In this document: piece by piece, positions 1 through 5,604 of the stretch | Layout of the letters: every line of letters starts with the position of its first letter | Position numbering within the stretch: the first letter of the stretch is position 1 | Source: Anaerolineales bacterium | GTDB lineage: Bacteria > Chloroflexota > Anaerolineae > Anaerolineales > Villigracilaceae | NCBI GenBank assembly: GCA_020847355.1 | Contig: JADLCG010000165.1 | Location: 1-7,036 of the forward strand | Reading direction: 5' to 3' | Length of the DNA: 7,036 bases | The notes under the pieces: generated by a model | Database searches by the model: none | What the model was told of the DNA's origin: nothing | The model's input: only the letters and a program-made list of their open reading frames with translations | Position numbers and translations under genes: made by a program

Positions 1-416
1 AACCAGATCGGAAAACTCAATTCATATTCTTCAACAAACGGCTGAACAATTTCTCTTTGTTCTTCCTGATTAATGCCGATCAAAATAAAGCCTTGCTCTT
101 GATATTTTTCATAAAAGGCTTGAAAGATCGGCATTTCCCGTTTACATGGCAAGCACCAAGTTGCCCAGAGATTAACCAAAATCACTTGCCCGCGATAATC
201 CGCCAGCGAGACAGATTCTCCGCTGAGGGTAGTGAGCGAAAGCTGAGGAGCAGGATAATTTTGTTGAGCAGGAACAGCCGAAATGTCGGAAGCGGCGGCA
301 CGATCCAATTCACGAAAGATCAAAAGCCAGGCGAGGATAATCCCAAGCGAGATCAGCCCAGCGCCAATCAAAATTTTTGAAACCGTCCAAGCGGAAGTTT
401 TTGGATTTTCTACCAT
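1..416 (-). CDS. Membrane-anchored TlpA/ResA-like thiol-disulfide redoxin (C-terminus outside window)
   Basis: This gene is partial: 138 codons are visible, read leftward from an ATG at 416-414, and the frame stays open at base 1. The protein has a short N-terminal tail, one hydrophobic segment at about residues 13-34, a roughly 25-residue linker, and then a thioredoxin fold beginning near residue 57. The core motif WATWCLPCK (residues 84-92) holds the redox pair C88 and C91. This arrangement is typical of TlpA/ResA/DsbE-type proteins, which face the outside of the cytoplasmic membrane and reduce or exchange disulfides, for instance in apocytochrome c maturation. The substrate cannot be inferred here because no cytochrome gene is visible. 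The cis-proline loop expected further downstream is beyond the edge. No Shine-Dalgarno sequence precedes the start, but a TATACT hexamer lies 8 bases upstream. It follows two membrane-protein genes on the same strand after a 36-base gap. The family call is firm; the specific role is open. Confidence 0.93.
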   Translation of the reverse strand, partial: MVENPKTSAWTVSKILIGAGLISLGIILAWLLIFRELDRAAASDISAVPAQQNYPAPQLSLTTLSGESVSLADYRGQVILVNLWATWCLPCKREMPIFQAFYEKYQEQGFILIGINQEEQREIVQPFVEEYELSFPIW

Positions 417-424
417 ATTTGGCG

Positions 425-430
425 AGTATA
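425..430 (-). promoter_or_regulatory. Possible -10 element (TATACT) for a leaderless redoxin mRNA
   Basis: Read on the minus strand, TATACT matches five of the six consensus -10 bases and ends 8 bases before the ATG at 416, which would place the transcription start at or within a base or two of the start codon. No ribosome binding site is visible in the gap. I see no convincing -35 match 16-18 bases further upstream, so this is a weak call supported mainly by the spacing and by similar arrangements at two other starts in the window. Confidence 0.35.
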
Positions 431-435
431 ACCGA

Positions 436-449
436 AGGCGGAGCCGCCT
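436..449. other. Short GC-rich inverted repeat between the membrane protein and redoxin genes
   Basis: AGGCGG and CCGCCT face each other around an AG centre, forming a short hairpin just 3 bases beyond the stop codon of the leftward membrane-protein gene. It is not followed by a run of T on the minus strand, so it is not a classical Rho-independent terminator. It could slow or process the transcript before the redoxin gene, or be chance. Confidence 0.35.
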
Positions 450-452
450 ATT

Positions 453-1064
453 TCAGTTTCTAAAATATCGAACCAGCAAAAAAGTTCCGGCGAGGATTAA
501 TGCAAACGCCCAAAGGTAATTGGCGATTTCAAACAGCGAGGCAATTCCTAAAACCGCTAAAATGCCCAACCCCAGCGCGGGCCAATACGCCCAACGCATT
601 CCCGCTAACAGCGCGACTAATAAAAATGTGACGCTCAAGCCAAGCAAGAAAAAGCCCGCGCTTTGAAATTCTCCAAAGCGTTCTGAAGCGACCGTCATGC
701 CGCCCAAGGTTGTCAACACGCCGGCAGGGATTAACGCCCACCAGCGCTCTTGCGGAGACAGGAGATAGACGATCCAGAAAGCCACGGCAATGCCGCCGAA
801 GAAAATCAAGCCGCCGAAGTTTTCAAGATTATCTGGCAAAAAGATAGTAACGCCAATGGCAATGAGCGCAAGCCCCGGGAAAGCGCCCCACCAATGACCG
901 CCCAACAACAAACTCAAACATAACAAACCTGCGGCGATAAAGACTCCGCCCCAAAACAACCCGGAAGCGTTTTTCAAATAACCTAGCGCTTGAAGCAAAG
1001 CTAGCGCGCCGCCAAGCAATAGCAAAATACCCAAGACAATTTCAGAATTAAATTTTTTTAGCAT
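453..1064 (-). CDS. Polytopic membrane protein with four repeated two-helix units (LiaI/LiaF-like, DUF5668-like)
   Basis: The 203-residue protein is almost entirely hydrophobic, with about eight predicted membrane segments and a KK near the start. It is built of repeats of about 50 residues: units begin near residues 9, 57, 107 and 156. The last three open with an aromatic mark (HWW, RWW, RW), then a Pro two to four residues on, a Gly/Leu-rich helix, a polar turn and a second Gly-rich helix. This resembles small LiaI/LiaF-like transmembrane families (DUF5668), which are poorly characterised and often linked to envelope stress. No enzymatic motif is visible. A weak AAAGG lies 8 bases before the ATG at 1064. 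It sits 51 bases downstream of a smaller protein of the same architecture, so the two probably arose by duplication and may act together in the membrane. Being a membrane protein is very likely; family assignment is tentative and function unknown. Confidence 0.8.
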   Translation of the reverse strand: MLKKFNSEIVLGILLLLGGALALLQALGYLKNASGLFWGGVFIAAGLLCLSLLLGGHWWGAFPGLALIAIGVTIFLPDNLENFGGLIFFGGIAVAFWIVYLLSPQERWWALIPAGVLTTLGGMTVASERFGEFQSAGFFLLGLSVTFLLVALLAGMRWAYWPALGLGILAVLGIASLFEIANYLWAFALILAGTFLLVRYFRN

Positions 1065-1115
1065 TTTAAAACCTTTGAAAACTAATTGGTATTTCCAAAG
1101 AACCCGCGCCGCGCC

Positions 1116-1643
1116 TTATTCGTCCCCGCGTCTTCTATAAGCGCGGTATAAGCCGTTGCCTAACACCCACAAACCGGCAAGGATCAACAAAATCGCGGGA
1201 GCATAGGCGCCAAGCCAAGGCAAACTGCCATAAGCGGCAGAGAAGAACAGGAAAATCGCCACGCCTAAAGCGAATAGTCGTAAGCCGCGCTTCAAGTTGT
1301 ACGATGTGTCATCGCCAAGCAAACCCTGAAGCATAGTCCCCACTCCAATAAATGCGAGGATCAATACCCAAACATACCAAGCTTCTGCGGATAAAAACCG
1401 TTCTTGATAATAAACGATCGCTCCAATACCGGCGATCAAGGCGGCAGGGACGGATAAACCCGGCTGACCAACGATCAAGGCAAACAGAAAGATCAAGCCG
1501 CCGATCAAAAACATGTTCATGGGCCATTTTGAATAAGCCTCAAAAAAATCCCGAAACGCCGGAACGGTTTGATTGAGCATAAAGCCTACGCCCAATAAAA
1601 TCAAAATCAATCCCAAAGTAAGTTGTGAACGGCCTCTTCTCAT
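1116..1643 (-). CDS. Polytopic membrane protein, six helices (LiaI/LiaF-like, DUF5668-like)
   Basis: The 175-residue protein begins with a basic MRRGR stretch and ends with YRRRGDE, consistent with cytoplasmic termini. About six hydrophobic segments fall near residues 8-26, 42-60, 63-79, 88-108, 118-136 and 143-165. They pair into three two-helix units, each opening with a pattern like LGLILILLGVGF or ALIAGIGAI followed by a short polar or aromatic loop. The first unit is the typical motif of LiaI/LiaF-like membrane domains (DUF5668). The start at 1643 is well supported by AAGGAG six bases upstream. It is the first gene of the leftward group, and a plausible promoter lies at 1668-1696. No catalytic residues or extracytoplasmic domain can be seen. 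Function is unknown; I infer a membrane partner of the next gene. Confidence 0.82.
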   Translation of the reverse strand: MRRGRSQLTLGLILILLGVGFMLNQTVPAFRDFFEAYSKWPMNMFLIGGLIFLFALIVGQPGLSVPAALIAGIGAIVYYQERFLSAEAWYVWVLILAFIGVGTMLQGLLGDDTSYNLKRGLRLFALGVAIFLFFSAAYGSLPWLGAYAPAILLILAGLWVLGNGLYRAYRRRGDE

Positions 1644-1649
1644 AACATT

Positions 1650-1655
1650 CTCCTT
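1650..1655 (-). promoter_or_regulatory. Shine-Dalgarno sequence for the leftward membrane gene
   Basis: On the minus strand this reads AAGGAG, a near-perfect match to the anti-Shine-Dalgarno core, separated by six bases from the ATG at 1643. It fixes that start codon. Confidence 0.75.
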
Positions 1656-1667
1656 GTGTTTGCCTTT

Positions 1668-1696
1668 AGTTTATTCCTTTTTGAATGAAAAAGCAA
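1668..1696 (-). promoter_or_regulatory. Candidate sigma-70 promoter for the leftward gene group
   Basis: On the minus strand TTGCTT (1696-1691) and TAAACT (1673-1668) are separated by exactly 17 bases. The -10 matches four of six consensus bases, the -35 three of six. Transcription would begin near 1661 and give a leader of about 18 bases carrying the AAGGAG ribosome binding site. The spacing is good but the hexamers are weak, so this is only a candidate. Confidence 0.4.
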
Positions 1697-1737
1697 AATC
1701 TAATCTACATACGCACGGCGGGTAAACTTCGTTGCGC

Positions 1738-1743
1738 TAAAAT
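1738..1743 (+). promoter_or_regulatory. Possible -10 element (TAAAAT) for a leaderless acetyltransferase mRNA
   Basis: TAAAAT matches five of six -10 consensus bases and ends 7 bases before the ATG at 1751, so transcription would begin at about the start codon. No ribosome binding site precedes that ATG. No recognisable -35 hexamer lies at the right distance, which lowers confidence. Confidence 0.38.
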
Positions 1744-1750
1744 ACGCCTT

Positions 1751-2200
1751 ATGAATATCACGATTTTTCCATTTCAACCGAAATATCAAACCGAAGCAAG
1801 GAATTTAATTTTGGCTGGGTTGGCTGAACATTGGGGTAAGAATTTTGACCCAAGCAAAAATCCCGACCTTGACGATATTGGTCGGTCCTATGCAAATGCC
1901 TATTTCTTGATCGCTCTGCAAAACAATAAAGTGATCGGCACAGGAGCGTTAATTCCAAAGTCCGAAGAGATTGCCGAAGTGGTGAGAATGTCGGTTGCCA
2001 ATTCTGCGCGGCGCAATGGAATTGGCAGAAAAATCTTACGCGAACTGTGTCGTTATGCTAAAGCGCACAACTACAACCAAGTGATTCTCGAAACCACGCA
2101 CACTTGGCGCGATGCAATTCAGTTTTATCAAAATTTCGGTTTTCAAATCGCCCGGCGCCAAGGCGACGATATTTATTTCACGCTCAATCTGAAAAAATAA
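1751..2200 (+). CDS. GNAT-family N-acetyltransferase
   Basis: The 149-residue product fits a single GNAT domain, which transfers an acetyl group from acetyl-CoA to an amine. Strand 4 and motif A read VVRMSVANSARRNGIGRKIL, with RRNGIG as the acetyl-CoA pyrophosphate-binding loop (R/Q-x-x-G-x-G/A). The C-terminal FYQNFGFQ is the usual motif B signature. The substrate cannot be told from sequence. I place the start at the ATG at 1751 because the conserved fold begins at once (NITIFPFQP). An in-frame ATG at 1685 would add 22 basic residues that do not look like part of the fold. The gene is divergent from the membrane-protein group and only 35 bases upstream of pgl (17 if the earlier pgl start is used), so the two may be co-transcribed although no metabolic link is evident. 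The family call is confident; the start is moderately so. Confidence 0.9.
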   Translation: MNITIFPFQPKYQTEARNLILAGLAEHWGKNFDPSKNPDLDDIGRSYANAYFLIALQNNKVIGTGALIPKSEEIAEVVRMSVANSARRNGIGRKILRELCRYAKAHNYNQVILETTHTWRDAIQFYQNFGFQIARRQGDDIYFTLNLKK

Positions 2201-2223
2201 ATCAAATTTTAATTTAGGTGCGG

Positions 2224-2229
2224 TACAAT
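2224..2229 (+). promoter_or_regulatory. Possible -10 element (TACAAT) just before pgl
   Basis: TACAAT matches five of six -10 consensus bases and ends six bases before the GTG at 2236. This is the third case in the window of a -10-like hexamer set 6-8 bases before a start codon with no Shine-Dalgarno sequence. It favours 2236 over the GTG at 2218 as the pgl start and suggests an internal, leaderless promoter. No -35 is apparent. Confidence 0.35.
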
Positions 2230-2235
2230 CAAATT

Positions 2236-2955
2236 GTGAAATCAAACGTAACGATCAACGTCCTCTCAAATCTCGAAGAACTCAGCGAAGCCGCAAAAAT
2301 ATCTTTTCTTGAAATTGCCAATGAATCTATTCAAAAGCGCGGGCGATTCTTAATTTCTCTTTCTGGCGGCAACACGCCGATGAAGCTATATGAAAAACTT
2401 GCCCACGAAAAACTGGCTTGGGAAAAAGTATATTTCTTCTGGGGCGATGAAAGATGCGTGCCAGTAGACGACGCTGGAAATTGCTATGGGCAAACCAAGA
2501 AAATCCTATTCGATAAAATTGGGCAGACAAATATTCAGCGCATCGAATCGGACCTCGAGCCTGCTTCTGCCGCGAAAGCATACGCCAACACTTTGAAAGA
2601 TTTTGCCGAGCCGCCGCTGGATTGGCCTCGTTTTGATTTAGCGCTACTCGGCATGGGCGATGACGGACATACCGCTTCTTTATTCCCCGGCTCTCCAGTT
2701 GAAGTTAACTCTGCAACTGTGGCTGTGGTGGCTAACTATCAAGACCGCCCCGCCAACCGCGTGAGTTTGACTCAAAATGTCTTCAATACTGCCAGAAATA
2801 TTTTCTTTTTAGTCTCTGGTTCCAGCAAAGCTGAAACGCTAAAAAAGGTATTGAGCTCCGAATATGCGCCGCTGGAGTTGCCCGCTCAACGCATAGACCC
2901 GCAAAATGGCAAAGTCGTTTGGTTCGTAGATTCAGCGGCGGCGAGCCTTTTATAA
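2236..2955 (+). CDS. pgl: 6-phosphogluconolactonase
   Basis: This cytosolic enzyme hydrolyses 6-phosphogluconolactone to 6-phosphogluconate, the second step of the oxidative pentose phosphate pathway. With a start at the GTG at 2236 the product has 239 residues, normal for the DevB/SOL type. Visible signatures are SGGNTP (about residues 43-48, sugar-phosphate binding), GDERCVP (70-76) and GMGDDGHTASLFPG (139-152), which carries the conserved histidine of the active site. RVSLTQNVFNTAR and the SGSSKAE stretch are also typical. A GTG at 2218 would add six residues; neither start has a Shine-Dalgarno sequence, and I prefer 2236 because of the TACAAT hexamer six bases before it. The gene lies 62 bases upstream of gnd, and with zwf it completes the oxidative branch. 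The function is confident; the start is not certain. Confidence 0.95.
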   Translation: MKSNVTINVLSNLEELSEAAKISFLEIANESIQKRGRFLISLSGGNTPMKLYEKLAHEKLAWEKVYFFWGDERCVPVDDAGNCYGQTKKILFDKIGQTNIQRIESDLEPASAAKAYANTLKDFAEPPLDWPRFDLALLGMGDDGHTASLFPGSPVEVNSATVAVVANYQDRPANRVSLTQNVFNTARNIFFLVSGSSKAETLKKVLSSEYAPLELPAQRIDPQNGKVVWFVDSAAASLL

Positions 2956-3000
2956 CTTCAAGCGTTCAAAAAAAACAGAAGATTACATAAACTGCTCTTG

Positions 3001-3007
3001 AAAGGAG
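3001..3007 (+). promoter_or_regulatory. Shine-Dalgarno sequence for gnd
   Basis: AAAGGAG lies 10 bases before the ATG at 3018 and supports that start. It is the clearest ribosome binding site among the three pentose phosphate genes, in contrast to pgl and zwf, which lack one. Confidence 0.7.
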
Positions 3008-3017
3008 TTCTAAAATC

Positions 3018-3929
3018 ATGGAACTAGCATTAATTGGTTTAGGAAAAATGGGATCGAACATGGCTCTGCGCCTCATGCGCGGCGGACATCGCGTTGTGGG
3101 GTTTGACCGCTCGCCAGCGTCCGTAGATTCCGCCGCTCAGACTGGCGTCATCGGCGCGCATACGCTGGAAGAAGCTATTGGTAAATTAACTCAAACGCCA
3201 AAGGTAGTTTGGATCATGGTGCCTTCTGGCGCGCCAACTACCGAAACTATCGAAAAAATCGCCTCTTTATTACAGAAAGGCGACGTAGTAATTGACGGCG
3301 GAAACTCAAATTATAAAGATACGATCAAACACGCCGAAACGCTTTCCGCGCAAGGCATAGACTTTGTAGATTGCGGAACCAGCGGCGGCGTTTGGGGACT
3401 CAAAGAAGGCTATAGCTTGATGATTGGCGGAAAGCAAGAAGTCGTTGAAGCGTTAGCGCCCATTTTTGAAACGCTGGCTCCAGCCAAAGACAAAGGCTGG
3501 GGATATGTTGGTCCGCATGGTTCTGGTCACTATGTGAAGATGATTCACAATGGCATTGAATACGGCATGATGCAAGCCTACGCCGAAGGCTTTGGAATTT
3601 TGAAAGGCAAAAAAGAATTTGATTTAGATCTCGCGCAAATTTCGCACATTTGGCAATACGGAAGCGTAGTCCGCTCATGGCTGTTGGATTTAGCCGCCAA
3701 TGCCTTAGACGAAGACGCAGATTTGAAAGAGATCAAACCCTGGGTGGCAGATTCTGGCGAAGGGCGTTGGACCGTTTTTGAATCCATAGACCTAGACGTG
3801 CCGGCGCCGATCATCACCCTCGCCTTACAAATGCGCTTTGCCAGCCGCGATGAAGAAAATTATCCCGCCAGAATGTTGGCGGCGTTGCGAAATCAATTTG
3901 GCGGACATGCGATCAAAAAGGAAGACTAA
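3018..3929 (+). CDS. gnd: 6-phosphogluconate dehydrogenase, decarboxylating, short form
   Basis: The enzyme oxidises and decarboxylates 6-phosphogluconate to ribulose-5-phosphate. At 303 residues it belongs to the short (about 300-residue) class rather than the roughly 470-residue classical Gnd. The N-terminal Rossmann fold shows GLGKMGSN (residues 7-14). DGGNSNYKDT (93-102) and GTSGGVWG (120-127) bind substrate, and HYVKMIHNGIEYG (171-183) holds the catalytic K174 with N178 and E181. DSGEGRWT (245-252) is characteristic of the short form. At the end of the second Rossmann strand the sequence is FDRS, where classical NADP enzymes such as that of E. coli have NRS. An acidic residue here usually disfavours NADP, so I infer an NAD preference, though the retained Arg makes this uncertain. 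It has a strong ribosome binding site and sits between pgl and zwf on the same strand. Confidence 0.96.
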   Translation: MELALIGLGKMGSNMALRLMRGGHRVVGFDRSPASVDSAAQTGVIGAHTLEEAIGKLTQTPKVVWIMVPSGAPTTETIEKIASLLQKGDVVIDGGNSNYKDTIKHAETLSAQGIDFVDCGTSGGVWGLKEGYSLMIGGKQEVVEALAPIFETLAPAKDKGWGYVGPHGSGHYVKMIHNGIEYGMMQAYAEGFGILKGKKEFDLDLAQISHIWQYGSVVRSWLLDLAANALDEDADLKEIKPWVADSGEGRWTVFESIDLDVPAPIITLALQMRFASRDEENYPARMLAALRNQFGGHAIKKED

Positions 3930-3939
3930 GTAAGGCTCA

Positions 3940-3969
3940 GACCGTGAAAAGCAGGCATAAGCTACGGTC
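3940..3969 (+). promoter_or_regulatory. Inverted repeat in the gnd-zwf gap
   Basis: GACCGT (3940-3945) and ACGGTC (3964-3969) are perfect reverse complements, extendable by one G-U pair, with an 18-base interval. The element lies 8 bases before the zwf ATG, in the place where a ribosome binding site would be. It is not followed by a T run, so it is not a terminator. It could be an operator or an RNA stem affecting zwf translation. Six-base arms of this kind can occur by chance. Confidence 0.35.
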
Positions 3970-3977
3970 AAATAATT

Positions 3978-5432
3978 ATGAACAATAACCTACTCACAAC
4001 CATTATCATCTTCGGAGCTTCGGGAGATTTAACACAGCGCAAGTTAATCCCCTCGTTATTTCACCTATTTCGCAAACGCCGAACGCCCAGTCAATTTCAA
4101 ATTATTGGGTTTGGCGGCACCGAATTTTCAGACGATGGTTTTCGAGCGCATTTGCTGGAAGGTATGAAAAAATTCGCAAGTTTTGAATTCACGCTCGAAG
4201 AGTGGAATACGTTTGCGCCCAGTTTGTGCTATGTAACCGGAAATTACACTGAACTTGAAGATTTCAAAAAACTTTCCGCTCAACTTGCAAAATTTGAAAA
4301 CCACGAAAACGCCAACCGCTTATATTACATGGCGCTTCCGCCTAAACTGTTTCCCGTGATCATTGACAATTTAAGCGCCACTGAGCAACTAGAAGAAAAT
4401 GGCGCGTGGCGCAGAGTCGTTTTAGAAAAACCATTCGGCACAAGTTTTGATACGGCGGCGACCTTGAACAAGCAGGTGCATAAAGCCTTAAACGAAAACC
4501 AGATCTACCGCATTGACCATTATCTCGGCAAAGAAACCGTACAAAATATTTTATTTACGCGCTTTGCCAATACTATTTACGAGCCAATTTGGAATCGCAA
4601 TTATATTGACCATGTTCAAATTACAGTGGCGGAAAAGGTCGGTTTGGAACATCGCGCAGGCTTTTATGACGGCGTGGGCGTATTGCGCGATATGTTTCAA
4701 AATCATTTACTGCAACTATTAACTCTGGTTGCCATGGAGCCGCCCGCATCTTTTAATGCCAGCCATTTGCGTAATGAAAAAGTAAAAGTACTCAGCGCAA
4801 TCAAGCCCATGTCGCCTGAGCAGGTTTTGGTCAATACCGTTCGGGCGCAATACAAAGGCTACAGACAAGAAAAAGATGTCGGCGCAGAATCCACTACGGC
4901 GACGTATGCGGCGCTCCGGCTCTTCATCAACAATTGGAGATGGAAAGGCGTGCCGTTTTATTTGCGCTCAGGAAAAAATCTCGCAGAAAAACAATCGCAA
5001 ATTATTATTCAATTCAAAGAGCCGCCGTTGGCGATGTTCCCTATGCAAACTATGAAACCAAATATGCTGGTTTTATATCTGCAACCCGACGAAGGCGTGC
5101 ATTTGCGTTTTGAAGCCAAAGCGCCGGATAAGGTGAACGAAACGCGCTCGGTGGATATGGAATTTCACTATGACGCCGCGTTTGGCAAAACCGCCATCCC
5201 TGAAGCCTATGAAAGATTGTTGCTCGATGCGCTTCAAGGCGACGCTTCACTGTTCACGCGCGCGGATGAGGTGGAAACGGCTTGGTCTATCATTGATCCA
5301 ATTCTGCAAACGTGGGAAACGTACCAGACTCCGCCTTTGGCTGGTTACAAAACTGGGAGCTGGGGTCCCGCTGAAGCAATCGAACTGCTGGCGCGTGACG
5401 GTCGGCGCTGGCTCGACGAAGCCACAGACTAG
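3978..5432 (+). CDS. zwf: Glucose-6-phosphate 1-dehydrogenase
   Basis: This cytosolic enzyme oxidises glucose-6-phosphate to 6-phosphogluconolactone, feeding Pgl. The 484-residue length is normal. The dinucleotide-binding motif GASGDLTQRK lies at residues 13-22, followed by EKPFG (150-154) and the active-site signature RIDHYLGKE (178-186), in which H181 and K185 contact the substrate phosphate. The catalytic histidine is H243 in RDMFQNHLLQLL, equivalent to His240 of the Leuconostoc enzyme. The C-terminal domain appears complete and ends shortly before a terminator. Cofactor preference cannot be decided by eye. The ATG at 3978 is the only sensible start, as the dinucleotide-binding motif follows within a few residues, but it lacks a Shine-Dalgarno sequence. 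An inverted repeat lies just upstream. It is the last gene of the pgl-gnd-zwf group. Confidence 0.97.
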   Translation: MNNNLLTTIIIFGASGDLTQRKLIPSLFHLFRKRRTPSQFQIIGFGGTEFSDDGFRAHLLEGMKKFASFEFTLEEWNTFAPSLCYVTGNYTELEDFKKLSAQLAKFENHENANRLYYMALPPKLFPVIIDNLSATEQLEENGAWRRVVLEKPFGTSFDTAATLNKQVHKALNENQIYRIDHYLGKETVQNILFTRFANTIYEPIWNRNYIDHVQITVAEKVGLEHRAGFYDGVGVLRDMFQNHLLQLLTLVAMEPPASFNASHLRNEKVKVLSAIKPMSPEQVLVNTVRAQYKGYRQEKDVGAESTTATYAALRLFINNWRWKGVPFYLRSGKNLAEKQSQIIIQFKEPPLAMFPMQTMKPNMLVLYLQPDEGVHLRFEAKAPDKVNETRSVDMEFHYDAAFGKTAIPEAYERLLLDALQGDASLFTRADEVETAWSIIDPILQTWETYQTPPLAGYKTGSWGPAEAIELLARDGRRWLDEATD

Positions 5433-5450
5433 CTTGTCGGCAATTAAGCG

Positions 5451-5478
5451 CAGAAGCAGAAACCCTGCTTCTGTTTTT
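5451..5478 (+). terminator. Rho-independent terminator after zwf
   Basis: CAGAAGCAG (5451-5459) and CTGCTTCTG (5465-5473) form a perfect 9-bp stem around a five-base loop, AAACC. The run TTTTT follows at once, continuing as ATTTAATT. The site begins 18 bases after the zwf stop codon and separates the pentose phosphate genes from the transporter genes. Confidence 0.9.
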
Positions 5479-5539
5479 ATTTAATTACTTGCAACTATTT
5501 AAAACAGGTTGCGTAGGTAAAACACGAAAAGTTTTTAGC

Positions 5540-5543
5540 GGAG
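5540..5543 (+). promoter_or_regulatory. Shine-Dalgarno sequence of the upstream ORF
   Basis: GGAG within AGCGGAGAAAG lies seven bases before the ATG at 5551. Its good spacing is the main reason to think the short upstream ORF is translated. Confidence 0.5.
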
Positions 5544-5550
5544 AAAGCCC

Positions 5551-5604
5551 ATGAAACTTTTTACAAAATTGACTGTCCAATACACAAAAGGAAACTCATT
5601 ATGA
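5551..5604 (+). CDS. 17-codon upstream ORF overlapping the adaptor start
   Basis: A short frame, MKLFTKLTVQYTKGNSL, opens at an ATG preceded by GGAG at seven bases and ends in a TGA at 5602-5604 that overlaps the adaptor ATG at 5601 as ATGA. This is the classical arrangement for translational coupling: a ribosome finishing the leader could restart on the adaptor, helped by AAAAGGAAA, which lies inside the leader. The leader begins MKLFTKL while the adaptor begins MKLTKL, and the DNA is similar as well (ATGAAACT then an A-rich tract), so it may be a relic of a duplicated or earlier start. The peptide itself shows no attenuator-like run of one amino acid. Whether it is translated is inference. 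Confidence 0.45.
   Translation: MKLFTKLTVQYTKGNSL

Noticed and set aside
57..519. Two forward open frames opposite the left end
   Set aside because: They lie antisense to the redoxin gene and the end of the membrane protein; the reverse strand encodes a clear WCLPC thioredoxin fold, while the forward frames show no recognisable domain.
1709..1747. Direct repeat ATACGC 33 bases apart upstream of the acetyltransferase
   Set aside because: Six-base repeats at this distance are expected by chance and no third copy is seen.
1685..1750. 22-residue N-terminal extension of the acetyltransferase from the ATG at 1685
   Set aside because: It is basic, has no ribosome binding site, overlaps the candidate leftward promoter, and the GNAT fold begins directly after the ATG at 1751.
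2957..3002. TTCAAG and CTTGAA inverted repeat in the pgl-gnd gap, the right arm touching the gnd ribosome binding site
   Set aside because: Six-base arms with a 34-base loop in AT-rich sequence are easily chance; no T run or further pairing supports it.
5170..5484. Forward frame of 104 codons over the end of zwf
   Set aside because: It is an out-of-frame shadow of zwf, runs through the terminator hairpin, and shows no domain.
5491..5512. GCAAC and GTTGC inverted repeat upstream of the leader ORF as a possible operator
   Set aside because: The arms are only five bases and I could not place a credible -35 and -10 pair around them.
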